A stretch of DNA of 64,000 bases from Siphonodentalium dalli (Eukaryota; Mollusca; Scaphopoda; Gadilida; Siphonodentaliidae), in NCBI GenBank assembly GCA_032622095.1, contig CP136061.1, positions 172,553,107 through 172,617,106 on the forward strand, given 5' to 3'. The position numbers and the translations under genes are program-made. Of this stretch, positions 1 through 12,064 are shown in pieces. Positions within the stretch are counted from its first letter, which is position 1, and each line of letters starts with the position of its first letter. The notes under the pieces were generated by a model that saw only the letters and a program-made list of their open reading frames with translations, was not told where the DNA came from and ran no database searches.

Positions 1-40
1 AAGTTTTTGGTGTCATTACATTATCTCTTGAGTCATCCTA

Positions 41-72
41 GCGCGACCTGTGTCTGGCACGTCGTATAAAAC
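41..72. repeat. Short repeat flanking the first TIR element
   Basis: GCGCGACCTGTGTCTGGC followed by GTATAAAAC recurs in slightly different form at 1886-1914 (GCGCGACCCGTGTTTGGC, then GTATAAAAC), in the same orientation on either side of the element at 411-1797. It looks like an older local repeat into which that element inserted. The rest of 73-410 shows nothing I recognise. Confidence 0.45.
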
Positions 73-410
73 AGCGTCGGGCCACAGACGTGCTAACTCT
101 TGGCCGTTGTAAAATATACATTGAAGGCAATTGTACGGTACTACGGGGACATGCATATATCGACTGACAAACGACGTTTCGCGAAAGTTGGGAATAAATA
201 TATATTGCAGAGATATATATTCGAAGGTTCAAGGGAAATGAATGACAAGATCCCGATTTTGAAATCAACAAAAGCGTAAATTATGAGATTCATGCCCTGT
301 ATATAGAGGGCCAGTTTATAGTGCATTATCAGAGGACCCTATAGCGGAAATGATTATAGCCGACGGCATTTTGTATCAGAAATGCTAAAATTGTTCGAAA
401 TATACGATTA

Positions 411-1797
411 GGCCTAAACAAAAAATACGTTTGTTTCCGCTAACCCGACCGACCCTATTTTAAACCGCCGACCCTAAACTTTTTATTGCCATTGCAAAAA
501 AAAAAAAAATTGGACCAAAAAAAAAAAAAAAAAATTGATTAAAATTGTTTTTTTTTTTAATTTAGGTCCCAATTCATATCATAACAAGATGCAAAACATT
601 TATATATTTATATATATTGACATAAGAAATTTAAGTTTACAAAAAGATTTAAGTTTAACAGTTGGAATCATACTGTAAAGTATGTTTGGCTTTATCTAGC
701 TTTCATCTGTGAAAACTTCAAATAATTTGAGTTCAGGTACGGTATGTTATCATTCAGCGTTCAGACTTCAGTATTTCAATCAATTACAGCACAGGAACAT
801 TAACAATTTGATCAAATCAACCTGGTTATCAAGTGGGATCTCATAATACCAAATGAAAAATTAACATAGAGATTAGTACCATATATAGTCATTACTATCT
901 TAATACATGTACATTGTTTCTGTACTACATGTACATGTAGGATTTCTGTATTACATGTACATGTAGTATATTATGTACGGTATGTGTCTCACTTGAATTT
1001 TATAAAATAGCCTATTTATGAATTGGAGTGATGATGGCAAGTCTAATTTCAAGCAGGATAAGGCTTCCGATAAGCATAATCCATAGAACCAAAAGATATC
1101 TGACAATAACTTATAAGCATTTCCAATCCATACATATATAAAAAGTTCCAAAGTTATGCTTGAGAAACTTGATAAAATTGACCTCTCTGTAAAATTCAAA
1201 ATACTGACTCAAAGAGCCTTAGATTAGATCTAAATGCAATGGATTTTCAAATTTTTTCCAGGGGAAGAACCCCCACCATCATCAGGGGGTCACCCTTCCC
1301 AAACATTCCTCCGATCAGGCCTTCAGGTTATGCCTTCGGCATATCATTGCCCAAAAACAGGTGTCCCCAAAAAATACCTAGATCCTTCACTGAATGCGGA
1401 GAAGGTGGTGTTGTGAAGCCATCCTTAAGAGATCGGTACAAGACGGTCACTCCAATATGTGAACAGTGCAGTGGTGCTGGACTGACTCCAGTTGTCGCCA
1501 GACCATATAGGAAATATTAGGATTATCAAAGACTATCTTAGTATATAGACTAGTATATATGTAAATATTAAAGCATATGTAAGATTGAATTGGAGTTTCT
1601 AGTTCCTCTGTCATCTGGGTTAACATGATTGGGGCTAAGAAGTGCATAGTTTGGGTTATTGACAAGTATTATACAGTTATTTTTAAAGATACTGAAAAAA
1701 AAAAATTAACACAAAAAAAAAAGTTAAGCCTACCTACCTACCTACCCTAATTTGTTTTAGCTCGTTAGCGGAAACAAAGGTATTATTTGTTTAGGCC
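411..1797. mobile_element. Non-autonomous DNA transposon, PIF/Harbinger-like
   Basis: The ends are inverted repeats: GGCCTAAACAAA at 411 continues with only two mismatches through TTTGTTTCCGCTAAC, and the reverse complement closes the element at 1797. It is flanked by the trinucleotide TTA at 408-410 and 1798-1800. A 3-bp TWA target duplication is characteristic of the PIF/Harbinger superfamily, which is the basis of the class call. The interior (1.39 kb) has poly-A/poly-T tracts near both ends and only short ORFs (for example 1239-1520, 93 codons, no recognised domain), so no transposase is encoded. Confidence 0.7.
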
Positions 1798-2071
1798 TTA
1801 CAGCAAGTGCCGACTGGCTCGACATATAAATCAAACAAACGTAACACGATCCAGAGACGCGCCAATGTCGAGCCAGGGGAAGATAGCGCGACCCGTGTTT
1901 GGCGCGTATAAAACGGGCCTAATATTAGTGGAGAAAACTTTCAAACCTAGCTGTTACATTACATAGATTGTATAGATGCATGGTCATCTAGTATTGCAAC
2001 ATTTCTGAAACAATATTCATAAATTCAATATATCATAATAAGATCGAGGTACATGCCCTTACCAAAATATT

Positions 2072-2488
2072 AGTCTTCCACTAGTCTTCCCCTAGTCTTC
2101 AGTAAGTCTTCAAATATGAAGATAATGTAGTCTTCAACTCCGAAGACTAAAATAGTCTTCACATGGAACCTAATAGAGAAAATTAAGCTTCGAAGCTCTA
2201 TTTTAAGTCTTCGAAGACTACTTTGTCTTCGCTTAGTCTTCGAATGGGGCGAAATATTTAAATGAGCTAAGTCTTCGAAGACTTATTTTAGTCTTCGAAG
2301 ACTTATTTTGAAGACTTGGTTTAGTCTTCGAAGACTTATTTGAAGACTTATTTTAGCTTTTGAAGACTTACTTTGAAGACCTAATTTAGTCTTCGAAGAC
2401 TTGTTTTGAAGACTTATTTTAGCTTTTGAAGACTTACTTTGAAGACCTAATTTAGTCTTCGAAGACTTGTTTTGAAGACTTATTTTCA
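2072..2488. repeat. GAAGAC/GTCTTC palindromic minisatellite
   Basis: The palindrome AGTCTTCGAAGACT and half-sites GAAGACTTA are packed throughout. From about 2371 the array settles into a 66-bp tandem unit. The minus-strand ORF through it (2283-2489) encodes only a Ser/Lys/Leu-repeat peptide and is read as a by-product of the repeat, not as a gene. Confidence 0.85.
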
Positions 2489-2760
2489 ATTCAATTCCTT
2501 AGTTGGTAACATGCTTTTACATGTATTCATATAGAGACATGTATGGCTTACTCAGCCGCCAATTACCTCTAGCACAATGCAGATTAATCCCTGGTTTCTC
2601 AGTTTGTTAATTAGCCATCAACAGAGAAATGTCACCGACGGCTTGCTTCCCTCATATGGTGTGCCTGCATGTATACTCGAAAATTGAAGAAATCAATATC
2701 GCCCTGACTAATACAGAAAGTAATGCTGTTGCAAGTAGCCCCTTTTGGGCCAGTGCGCAA

Positions 2761-2880
2761 TTTGACCTTGATATGACCATTTTGAAGGTCAATGTCAGGT
2801 CAGGTTCACGATTTGTCCCTTCCAAAACACTCCCCGGACAAAAGTACTCCTAGGTATCAAATTTTGTCGAAATCCGTCTA
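2761..2880. repeat. Single copy of the TGACCTT/AGGTCA repeat
   Basis: This 120-bp block matches the four-unit tandem array at 39014-39525: TTTGACCTT, then GAAGGTCA, GTCAGGTCAGG, CAAAACACTCCCCGGACAAA, CTAGGTATCAAATTT and GTCGAAATCCGTC in the same order and spacing. It is a solitary diverged copy. Confidence 0.8.
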
Positions 2881-2972
2881 GATAATATGTTGAGAACTCG
2901 AGATAATATGTTGAGATCTCGAGATAATTATGTCGAGATCTCGAGATAATATCTCGAGATCTCTAGATAATA
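2881..2972. repeat. CTCGAGATAAT palindromic short tandem repeat
   Basis: Five or so units of GAGATCTCGAGATAATAT, each containing the palindromes AGATCT and CTCGAG, lie directly after the repeat at 2761-2880. Confidence 0.75.
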
Positions 2973-3412
2973 TATGTTTTGAGTATGTCGCAAATCAGCC
3001 ACCGTAAGACTGTTATTACCTCAGGAGGACAATTTATATTCTAAAATCAACCTGGAACCATCTGTATATAATCTATTGTTTATTATTATATGATATTATT
3101 GATATGGTATCTGTCTATCTGACTATTGTTTTGGTATGTTCTAAATCTCAATATCTCATTATATCACAAACTTGGATGAGATAACCAAGCAATAAATACA
3201 TAAATAACTTGGATTATTGTTGAATCGGCCATCTGAGTAAGAGACTGTAATAATGAAAACATTCTCAATGTGTATGGAATTATTAGGATTAACTACAGTC
3301 CCTCTTATGCTCTTAATATCTCTGCAAAATATGGGATGAGAGATGAAACTACATGTTAAAAAATCCCTGATTGTGGAATGGAACATTCTTCTATTGTGCT
3401 TACTACCAATGA

Positions 3413-3737
3413 AGAGGTCACTCTCACCAAAAATGTGCTGAAGGGTGCACAGGGTTTGTGGTTTGAAAATGTGCTGAAGGGTACACAGTGATTGTGATCG
3501 ACACGAACACCATTACTTAAATTTGTTGTGTTTATGAAAGTCTGGCACCCATTAGCAGTTTGTTTTCAGTACATTTTAATTTTCATTGAAACATAAACAA
3601 TTATTCTCTAACAGAAATCATGGCAGATACGAAAACTGAATGTCCTTTAGAATGACGTTTCAAACCCTGGTACCCTTCAGCACATTTTGAAAATCCTCTG
3701 TACCCTTCAGCAATTTTTTCGGTGAGAGTGACCCCTT
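3413..3737. mobile_element. MITE with GGTCACTCTCACC termini, copy 1
   Basis: Terminal inverted repeats AGAGGTCACTCTCACC (left) and GGTGAGAGTGACCCCT (right), followed inward on both sides by AATGTGCTGAAGGGT and its complement, which occurs twice per end. No ORF is present. A related, partly truncated copy lies at 4491-5047. I could not define a clean target duplication, so the superfamily is left open. Confidence 0.7.
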
Positions 3738-3794
3738 AGCCTTAATTACTATCTGGTTACTCAGTTATCACTGTTACTGAAATAAGCAAATAAT

Positions 3795-3812
3795 AATAAT
3801 AATAATAATACA
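3795..3812. repeat. (AAT)n microsatellite
   Basis: A short run of AATAAT trinucleotides. The surrounding 3738-4235 has no recognised feature. Confidence 0.8.
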
Positions 3813-4235
3813 TACTATTTTGTTCAGGTGGAAGATGCAAAAAATGTCCTACAGTTAACTGATTTGAAGCTAGAACAGAAGAACAGAAGCTTGCAGAGAA
3901 TTTCACAAAGAAGAATACTGTATTTAGTCATACTATTAATGTCCTAATGCCATAATAGATCATATTATTAAATGATAGTTCATGTGAACTGGAGTTATAT
4001 TACTTTCTCTTAAATTGCCCAAAAATGCACTATTTATCAATATTTTGTTCCACGAAATTTGGTCGGATTGTCAAATACCTGACACCCAAAGCCACTTAAG
4101 TTTACAGTTATCCATCTTCATCCGCTATCAATAACTCAAGTTTGGACGACCTGATCAGAATCAAGCATGTTGTGCATTTTAAAGTTAAAAATACATTTTG
4201 TTTTTGCGGTAGTACCATTCAAAATGGCTAAGAGG

Positions 4236-4470
4236 CTTATTGTGCCGTGCCCCAGCAATGCTCTTGTCCCTTATATCTTCTGAGCTGATAATAAATGCTC
4301 TTTATTGATCATATAATTTATTTGTCCCCTTTAAGTCCTGGTCAGGTGATGCATCTATGAATTTTCCTGCATATCTTCTAAGCTGATAAGGAATGCTCTT
4401 TATTCATATTTGCCATTTTATGTTGTCTGAGGTCAACATGATCTTTCACAGTATGACGATTCAAGGGTAC
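4236..4470. repeat. Two units of the AATAAAGAGCG-core satellite (reverse orientation)
   Basis: Two diverged copies of the unit carrying CTGATAATAAATGCTCTTTA, about 105 bp apart. The same unit forms the arms of the large inverted array at 7260-11700. The segment CCAGCAATGCTCTTGTCC at about 4252 is the reverse complement of sequence near 7335-7352, so this block and 7260-7360 are inverted copies. Confidence 0.65.
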
Positions 4471-4490
4471 ATGATTTAACTGAACTTACT

Positions 4491-5047
4491 GAAGAGGTCA
4501 CTCTCATAAAAAAGTGCCCAATGGTACACATGTTTTGAAAATGTGCTGAAGGGTTGTGATCGGCACTAACATAGTTACACTCAAACTCTGTTTCTGAAGT
4601 TCTGGCACCAATCAGCAGTTTGTTTTCCTGTCAGCACATGGAGAAGCCTATTTTATTTTTGAGGGATGATCTTATATTGATGGGGAATGATATGTTCATA
4701 TTTACAGATATTTGCGCTTAAGTACAAATATTTGCGCTTAAACACAAATATTTGTCTTTAAGAGCAATGTTTTTACGCTTGAGGCTGAGTTGAGGATAAA
4801 TATTTGTCATAAGCACAAATAATTGCATTTAAGCACAAATAATTATTAAAAGTGAATTTGGCATCACATAAACAGGGCCTATCTAATAACGCTCCCGTGG
4901 TCAAATTACCCCAATGTCCAAGATTCCTTGGAACATATACAATTATTCTCCAACAGAAATCATGTCAGATATGAAAACTAAAAGTAATTTAGAACCTGAT
5001 TTCAAAACCTGTGTACCCTTCAGCACACATTTTCAAAACCTGTGTAT
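4491..5047. mobile_element. MITE with GGTCACTCTC terminus, copy 2 (right end missing)
   Basis: The left end GAAGAGGTCACTCTC and the subterminal GTGCTGAAGGGT match copy 1, and the right subterminal TACCCTTCAGCACA is present, but the outermost right terminus is absent. The middle holds a degenerate array of ACAAATATTTGCGCTTAA units at about 4700-4850. Confidence 0.6.
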
Positions 5048-5138
5048 CGGTTGGTTTGTTTTTTTGTTTTGAGTAATTCTGTAAATATCAAGTTCTAAAC
5101 CATGTACCTTCATTTTCTGGATTTACATACTTGTCTAG

Positions 5139-5277
5139 ACTGGACATAAAGTCCCAAAAATAAGGTTTTAATCAAGTTTATATATCGGTATCCCCGGCAA
5201 TATAAACAGCTCTTTATATTGGGATACCGATTTATAAACTCGATTAAAACCTTATTTTTTGGGACTTTATGTCCAGT
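5139..5277. mobile_element. Hairpin (fold-back) MITE
   Basis: ACTGGACATAAAGTCCC at the left end is matched by its reverse complement at the right end. The arms are about 55 bp, nearly perfect, and separated by a loop of about 25 bp. No coding capacity. Confidence 0.75.
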
Positions 5278-5489
5278 AACTGTGACTAAAGCCTATAAAT
5301 TAGAATAATTCTACTTCAATTACCCACGCATTTTATATATGATATGACCATATATACTCTTTACAATACGGTTTCGTTGAACACCTTTAATATTTTTCAA
5401 AACAATAAGAAGCAAGAAATGAGTAGTTGTTGTTGTTGTGTTATGCAGATTCAAGGTCCCTGGTGATGTAATAATTTGCTTGACACTTG

Positions 5490-5545
5490 AGGAGTAGATT
5501 TTTACAAAGTGTAATAAGTAACTGCTTAGAAGCACGTGTAACCGA
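5490..5545. repeat. Inverted partner of 12125-12195
   Basis: GAGTAGATTTTTACAAAGTG followed by TAATAAGTA is repeated in reverse complement at about 12150-12192. The neighbouring CACCTTTAATATTTTT (5383) and CCTATAAAT (5291) also recur near 11930 and 12080 but in direct orientation, so the relation is patchy. Confidence 0.55.
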
Positions 5546-5668
5546 CAATAAGGAGAATCACGTACAGAAAACTTATCCCATTTTCAGGTTAGGTAACTCC
5601 AATAAAATGTAGCGCTATTTTCCCCGCAGGCAATTTATTGTGTTATTTGATATTAATTTTTTTTGGCA

Positions 5669-6105
5669 ACATATAACTGGTGTTGCTCTGGTATGAACTG
5701 ATGCGACACTGATTGGAGTTACATGGACCTTATTTGGTAATATATAACTGGTGCTGCTCTGGTATGAACTGATGTGACACCGATTGGAGTTACATGGACA
5801 TTATTTGGCAATATATAACTGGTGCTGCTCTGGTGTGAACTGATGCGACACCGATTGATATTACATGGACCTTATTCGGTGATATATAATTGATGCTGCT
5901 CTGGTAAGAACTGATGCGACACCGATTGATATTACAGGGACCTTATTCGGCGATATATAACTGGTGCTGCTCAGGTAAGAACTGATGCGACACCTATTGA
6001 TATTACAGGGACCTTATTTGGCAATATATAACTGGTGCTGCTCTGGTATGAACTGAGGCGACATTGATTGGAGTTACATGGACCTTATTTGGCAATATAA
6101 TATGA
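5669..6105 (+). repeat. 71-bp satellite, forward block
   Basis: About six tandem units of 71 bp, recognised by ATATAACTGGTGCTGCTCTG, then GAACTGATGCGACACCGATT and ACATGGACCTTATTTGG. Successive ATATAACTGG starts at 5671 and 5742 give the period. Units differ by a few substitutions. Confidence 0.9.
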
Positions 6106-6149
6106 TCATACGCAAGCGTAATTAACGAACCAAAGCTAAAACAATCACA

Positions 6150-6790
6150 TAGGCCGGTGTCGCATCAGTTCATACTAGAGCAGTACCAGTTATGTCGGTG
6201 AATAAGGTCCCTGTAATACGAATCGGAGTCGCATCAGTTCATACCTGAGCAGCACCAGTTATATATTGCCAAATAAGGTTCCTGTAACCCCAATCAGTGT
6301 CGCATCAGTGGGTACCAGTGCAGCACCAGTTATATATTGCCAAATAAGGTCCATGGAACTCCAATCGGTGTCGCCTCAGTTTATACCAGAGCAGCACCAG
6401 TTATATATTGCCAAATAAGGTCCCTGTAACTCCAAACAGTGTCGCATCAGTTCATACCAGAGCAAAACCAGTTATATATTGCCAAATATGGTCCATGTAT
6501 TTCAAATCAGTATCGTATCAGTTCATACCAGAGCAGCGCTAGTTATACATTGCCAAATAAGTTCCCTATAATTCCAATCAGTATCGCATTTGTTCATAAC
6601 AGAGCAGCACCAGATATATATTGTCAAATAAGGTCCCTGTATTTCCAATCAGTATCGCATTAGTTAATAGCAGAGCACCACCAGTAATACATTGCCAAAT
6701 AAGGTCCATGCAACTCCAATCAGTGTCGCATCAGTTCTTACCAGAGCTGCACCAGTTATATATTGCCAAATAAGGTCCATGTAGCTCCAA
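6150..6790 (-). repeat. 71-bp satellite, reverse block
   Basis: About nine units of the same satellite in reverse complement (AACTGATGCGACAC is read on the minus strand), facing the forward block across a 45-bp spacer. Short ORFs through it are repeat by-products. 6790-7080 after it shows nothing recognised. Confidence 0.9.
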
Positions 6791-7080
6791 TCACTATAGC
6801 TAGTTATGGTATAGTGTGGTCGTCGGGTTGAACCTGAAATGTTTTTTATAAAGCTGGTTTTGCTCTCATTTTGCGCGCGCACAAGTATCAGGAATAACAT
6901 ATCTAAAATCCGCCTTGGGGAACAATTCAGGATTCAAGATCCATCCTCATCCGCAATTTTGCCCGAGACCGTCGGTTTGACGACTGTTTTCTGGGCCACA
7001 AATAATTGCAAATAACAAACTTCAAAAGTCGATATATGATCGCTCTGAGCTTTGATGGGTGGGTTCCTAAACTCGAATCA

Positions 7081-7110
7081 AATAGTTTACCCCCCCCCCC
7101 ACCCCCCCCC
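7081..7110. repeat. C-rich homopolymer tract
   Basis: Nearly pure C tract interrupted by a single A. The complementary strand is a G-run able in principle to form a quadruplex. Confidence 0.9.
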
Positions 7111-7259
7111 AACGAAGCCAAATAAATAGTAGTTGGGAGCGTTAATTCGGATAATGCATCTTTAACTAACTAATCATATAGCCAAACATTGTTGAAACTG
7201 GTCGGTAAAAATTCAAACACAGGGGTAAATTGGAGTGTCATGGAATCGATGCCGTTGAC

Positions 7260-9050
7260 ATCAGACGTCTCAAATGAGTACAAATTGATTATATGATAAA
7301 TAAAGAGCGTTTATTATCAGCTCAGATGCAGAAATATGTTGGACAAGAGCATCGCTGGCTGGACAGTCTATATACACGTGGCTAGCTAGTAAGAATAGTC
7401 ACTATAGCTACCCATGCAGTGTGGTAAGCATATATAGCCAGTTAAATTAGTCACTATCATATATAAGCTAGTCATGATGGTTATTCAGTTGGCATATCAG
7501 TATATGGGCAGTATATTATTGATCAAATTAGCTAGATCTGGTGGATAGTCTATAAAGCATACTATAGTCACTATAGCTAACCATGGTGGTAAGTCTATCT
7601 TGTTAGGTACATTAGTCATTCATGGGATCCCCTCCAGTAAGGATGGTCAGATTTTGGCAGTGAGAGAAACTACTGAAAACACACCTGTTCAAAATTGCGT
7701 ACGGTCTCACGCGAATAACGGTTTTAGTGTGTATATATATACCCGGTAGAACATATTTAATTGACCACCCATGTATATTATGCAGCGCATATAACACAAT
7801 GTTGTGAAATAGGCACTCTGCAAATGTGAACAAGAGGTACGCTGTCGCGTGGCATTTGCCCCCGACCGTAGCAATTCGGATTAAGCATGGACGGTATCAC
7901 CATACCAAATATCAGCTAAATCTGCCCAGCGGTTGCTGAACAATAATGCAAAATGTTTGTACGGACGGACAAAATTGTAAAAAAAAAAGGGCCATAACTC
8001 TGGTGAAAATGGGTGGACGAAACCCGCGCTATGCATTTAGCTGTTCCCCCATGCTGCTCTATCATCATACCGAATATCAGCTTAATCTGACCAGCGGTTG
8101 CTGAACAATAATGCTAAATGTTTGTACGGACGGACGGCCGTACGTACGGACGGAGACGTCGACTATATACCCGCCGACTTCAAGTCGGGGGCATAATAAT
8201 AATAATATAGCTAGTCATTGTGATTATTCAGTACATATTGACAATCATATTGATCAATATAGCTAGCAATGGTTCATAGTCTACACGCGAGTAGGTGTGC
8301 CGGCACTCACTATAGCTAACCAAGGTGTTATGTCTATCTAGCCAGTTACATTAGTCACTATAGACTTAAAGGGGCAAACACGAGCAATAAAGAGCCTTAA
8401 AAATTCCTCCTTATCAGTTTGGAAGATATGTGGGAAAATTGTTACAGATGGATCGCATCTAGGTCTGACCATGGAAATTCCACGCGACAGGCGCGCTTGA
8501 CACCAGCTGACCCAAAGTTACAGGATGCGACCAATCAATATAATATCAATAAAGCGCGTTTATTTTCAGTCCAGAAGATATTTGGGGGGATTGGTGCACA
8601 AAAGTAAAATGACACAGGGAATGTCACGGGATAGGTTCTGTTGACCTCAAATAATTTAAAAGTGCACTAATTATTAACAATAAAGAGCGTTTATTATCAA
8701 CTTAAAATATAGATGTAACTTTATTCTCAGAGGCATGCAATAGGTGCTGATTTGAAGGGCCACTAGTAATGGGTCACACAATTAGGATAATGTCATGTGG
8801 CAGGTGCCTTTGACATCGGGTTACTTAAAATGGGACTAATAAATTATATGACCAATAGAGAGCATGTATTATCAGTCCAGAAGATATGTGAGAAATTAGG
8901 TGCACATCAGTATTTGGGCCCTAGTAAACAACCCGAATTAAATATCATATGAATTTATGATATACCCATACAATAATGATTGGACCACCCAATGGTAGGA
9001 CACTGATCTCTGGAAATTGGCATAAGGGTAAATATACCCTGGGGGTAGGG
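7260..9050. repeat. Left arm of large inverted satellite structure
   Basis: The arm carries units with the core AATAAAGAGCGTTTATTATC at about 7305, 8550, 8683 and 8868, plus a weaker one near 8385. Flanking words such as CAGTCCAGAAGATAT, GGTGCACA and CAAATAATTTAAA are mirrored in reverse complement at 10680-11700. Two blocks absent from the right arm are inserted: CACTATAGCTA-type short repeats (7370-7620, 8210-8370) and the GGGCCATAACTC repeat (7862-8200). Confidence 0.75.
7862..8200. repeat. GGGCCATAACTC / CGGACGGACGG dispersed repeat
   Basis: Two diverged tandem units share CCAAATATCAGC (or CCGAATATCAGC), CAGCGGTTGCTGAACAATAA and TGTTTGTACGGACGGAC, and end with CCGACTTCAAGTCGGGGGCA. I recognise this style of repeat from bivalve genomes. 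It is non-coding. Confidence 0.7.
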
Positions 9051-9660
9051 CCTATCATTCATTCCAATTTGGGGTTAAACATATAAGGGCCCATCATAGA
9101 ACATGTCTATGTGCCTATATCTTTGGATTCTGGGCATATATGGTTGTTGGGACATATTTGGACCCTCTTGCATCTGGACATGACTCAGCTATCGTTGACA
9201 TGTGTTTTCACTGCACGGGCTCCAATTTGGGGTTCACCATTTTAAGGGCCCATCATAGAAAATGGGTATGTGCCTATATCATTGGATTCTGGGCATATAA
9301 TATCGATGCTGGGACATATTTGGACCCTCCTGCATCTGGACATGACTCAGATATAGTTGGCATATGTTTTCACTGCACGGGCTCCAATTTGGGGTCCAAA
9401 CATTTAAGGGCCCACTATAGAAAATGTGTATGTGCCTATATATTCGGATTATGGGCATGTAATATGAATGCTGGGACACATCTGGACCCTCATGCATCTG
9501 GACATGACTCAGGTATAGTCGACGTATGTTTACTCTGCACGGGCTCCAATTTGTGGTTCACTATTTTAAGAGCCCATCATAGAAAATGGGTATGTGCCTA
9601 TATCATTGGATTCTGGGTATATAATATCGATGCTGGGACATATCTTCCCAGAATCCAACA
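9050..9660 (+). repeat. 162-bp satellite, forward block
   Basis: The landmark GGGCCCATCATAGAA starts at 9087, 9246, 9408 and 9570, giving a period of 159-162 bp. Because 162 is 54 codons, a stop-free frame runs through 9140-9664 (174 codons) with a repeating 54-residue motif containing GTYLDPPASGHDS and FHCTGSNLG. No signal peptide, promoter or known domain is visible, so it is annotated as satellite DNA and not as a gene. Confidence 0.9.
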
Positions 9661-10680
9661 ATAAGGTACATACCCATTTCCTATGATGGGCCCTTAACAT
9701 GGCAAACCCAAAATCGGAGCCCATGCAATGTAATCCTAAATCAACTATTCCCGCGTCACGTACGGATGCATGAGGGTCCAGATATTTCCCAACATCGATA
9801 TCATATGCCCAGAATTTAAAGATATAGGCACATACACATTTTCTATGATGGGCCCTTAATTGTTTTAACCCCAAATTGGAGCCTGTGAAAACCTAAGTCA
9901 AATATACCTGAGTCATGTTCAGATGCAGGACGGTCCAGATATGTCCCAACATCCATATTATATGCAAGAATCCAATGATATAGGCACATAAATTTTTTAT
10001 ATGATGGGCCCTTAAATGTTTGAACCCCAATATAGAGCCCATGCAGCGAAAACCTAAGTCAACTATACCTGAGTCTTGTGCAGATGCAGAAGTATCCAAA
10101 TATGTCCCAAAATCCATATTATATGTCCTAAATCCAAAGCTATAGGCACATGTCCATTTTCTGTGATGGGCCTTTAAATGTTTGAACCCCAAATTGGAGC
10201 CCGTGCAGTGAAAACCTAAGTCAACTATACCTGAGTCATGTACAGATGCAGGACAGTCCAGATATGTTCCAACATCCATATTATATGCCAGATTCCAATG
10301 ATATAGGCACATACCATAGATCAAAATTTAAGGGCCCACAATAGAAAAGGTGTATGTGCCACATACACATTTTCTATTGTGGGCCCTTAAATGTTTGAAC
10401 CCCAAATTTGAGCCCCTGCATTGTGAACCTAAGCTATACCGGAGTCATGTCCATATGCAGGAGGGTCCATATATGTCCCAACATCCATATTATATGCCAG
10501 AATCCACAGATATAGGCATATAACAATTTTCTATGATGGGCCCATAAAATGGCGAACCCCAAATTTGAGACCGTGCAGTGTAAACCTAAGTTAACTATAC
10601 CTGAGTCATGTCCAGATGGAGGAGGGTCCAGGTATCCATAGTATATGCCCAGAATCCAAAGAATAGGCCCTACTCATCGG
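9661..10680 (-). repeat. 162-bp satellite, reverse block
   Basis: About six units of the same satellite in reverse complement, beginning at a switch point near 9655-9663. A small additional inversion (10327-10395) makes a local palindrome around GTATGTGCCACATAC. The frame seen in the forward block stays open for 102 codons (9566-9874, minus) and 143 codons (9893-10324, minus). Confidence 0.88.
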
Positions 10681-11700
10681 GTATATTTGACCGTATGCCA
10701 ATTTCAATCGGTTAGTGTACCCACGGTTGGATGATCCAATCATTGGGTATATCATAAATTCATATGATCATTTAATTAAAGTTGTTTAGTCTGGATACTT
10801 TTGTGCACAGATTTTCTCACATATCTTCTCGGCTGATAATAAATGCTCTGTATTGATCATATAATTTACTAGTCTCCTTTTAAGTGACCTGATGTATAAG
10901 GCGCCTATCACATGACATTACCCTGGTAATCTGCACAAAATACTAGTGGACCTTCAAATCAGCACTTATTGCATGCCTCTCCGGAAAAAAAATTACATCT
11001 ATATTTTAAGTTGATAATAAACACTCTTTATTGTTAATTATTAGTGGCCGCTTTAAATTATTTGAGGTCAACAGAATATATATTGTAAAATTCCCCGCGT
11101 CATTTTACTTTTGTGCACCAATTTCCCCACACATCTTCTGGACTGATAAAAAACGCTCTTTATTGATAATATAATTTATTAGTACCATTTTATGTGACCT
11201 GATGTAAAATGCAGCTATCAGATGGCAATATCCTGGTCATGTGACCAATCTGTATCAATTACTAGTGGCACTTCAAATCAGAACCTGTTGCATGCCTCTC
11301 CGGAAAAAAATTACATCTCTATTTTAAGTTGATAATAAACGCTCTTTATTGTTAATTAATAGTGCCTCTTTAAATTATTTGAGGTCAACAGAACCTATCC
11401 CGTGACATTCCCCACGTCATTGTATTTGTGCACCAATTCCCCAACATATCTTATGGACTGATAATAAACGCTCTTTATTTACCATATAGGCTTAATTTAT
11501 TTGCCCCCACCTTTAAGTTTAGGTCATCTGGTGTCAAATGTGTCTATCGCATGACATTCCAATGGTCAGTCAACGATGCACTTGTCTCACATATATTCTG
11601 CATCTGAGGTGATAATAAACGCTCTTTATTGATCATATAATTTACTTGTACCCCTTTATAAGTTGTCTGGGGTCAACGGCACATATTCTATAACCTTACA
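10680..11700. repeat. Right arm of large inverted satellite structure
   Basis: Six units carry CTGATAATAAACGCTCTTTA at about 10845, 11010, 11143, 11325, 11463 and 11612, spaced 133-182 bp. They are the reverse complement of the left arm 7260-9050. Associated words include TCATATAATTTATTAGT, TGACATTCC and GAGGTCAACAGAAC. Confidence 0.8.
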
Positions 11701-12018
11701 TGTGTCAATTTGTTTATGCCTGTCAATTTTCACTGACCAGATTGCAACCATTTTGATTATGTAATTAGTTATTTAGTTTAATTAATTATTAGTTCCATTT
11801 TAATACCTCCCGGCTACATAAGCCGGGCAAATGAACAAATAAAATTGAGTTTTATTCGTACAAATACCAGAACAAGAATCTTAAGCATTTCCCATGTCAA
11901 GTTCTAAAGTCTATGGTTTCTGTGAGCACCTTTAATATTTTTGTCAAACTGTGCCACAAGCTGCAAAACCGTGTTCAGTCCCCTCACTTCGCCATTGACT
12001 TGGCCACAGGTGAAGGAA

Positions 12019-12064
12019 CATAGAAATCGAATATATGAAGACTTTATATATCCGATTTCTATGT
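12019..12064. repeat. Small hairpin
   Basis: ACATAGAAATCGAATATAT pairs with ATATATCCGATTTCTATGT across a loop of about eight bases, and TGAAGGAA occurs just outside both ends. 11700-12018 holds no other recognised feature apart from partial matches to 5290-5400. Confidence 0.7.

Noticed and set aside
1239-1520. 93-codon ORF as a transposase remnant
   Set aside because: No catalytic or DNA-binding motif; composition is not informative.
9140-9664. 174-codon ORF as a protein-coding gene
   Set aside because: It lies entirely within the 162-bp satellite, whose period is a multiple of three. Kept as a finding, not as a gene.
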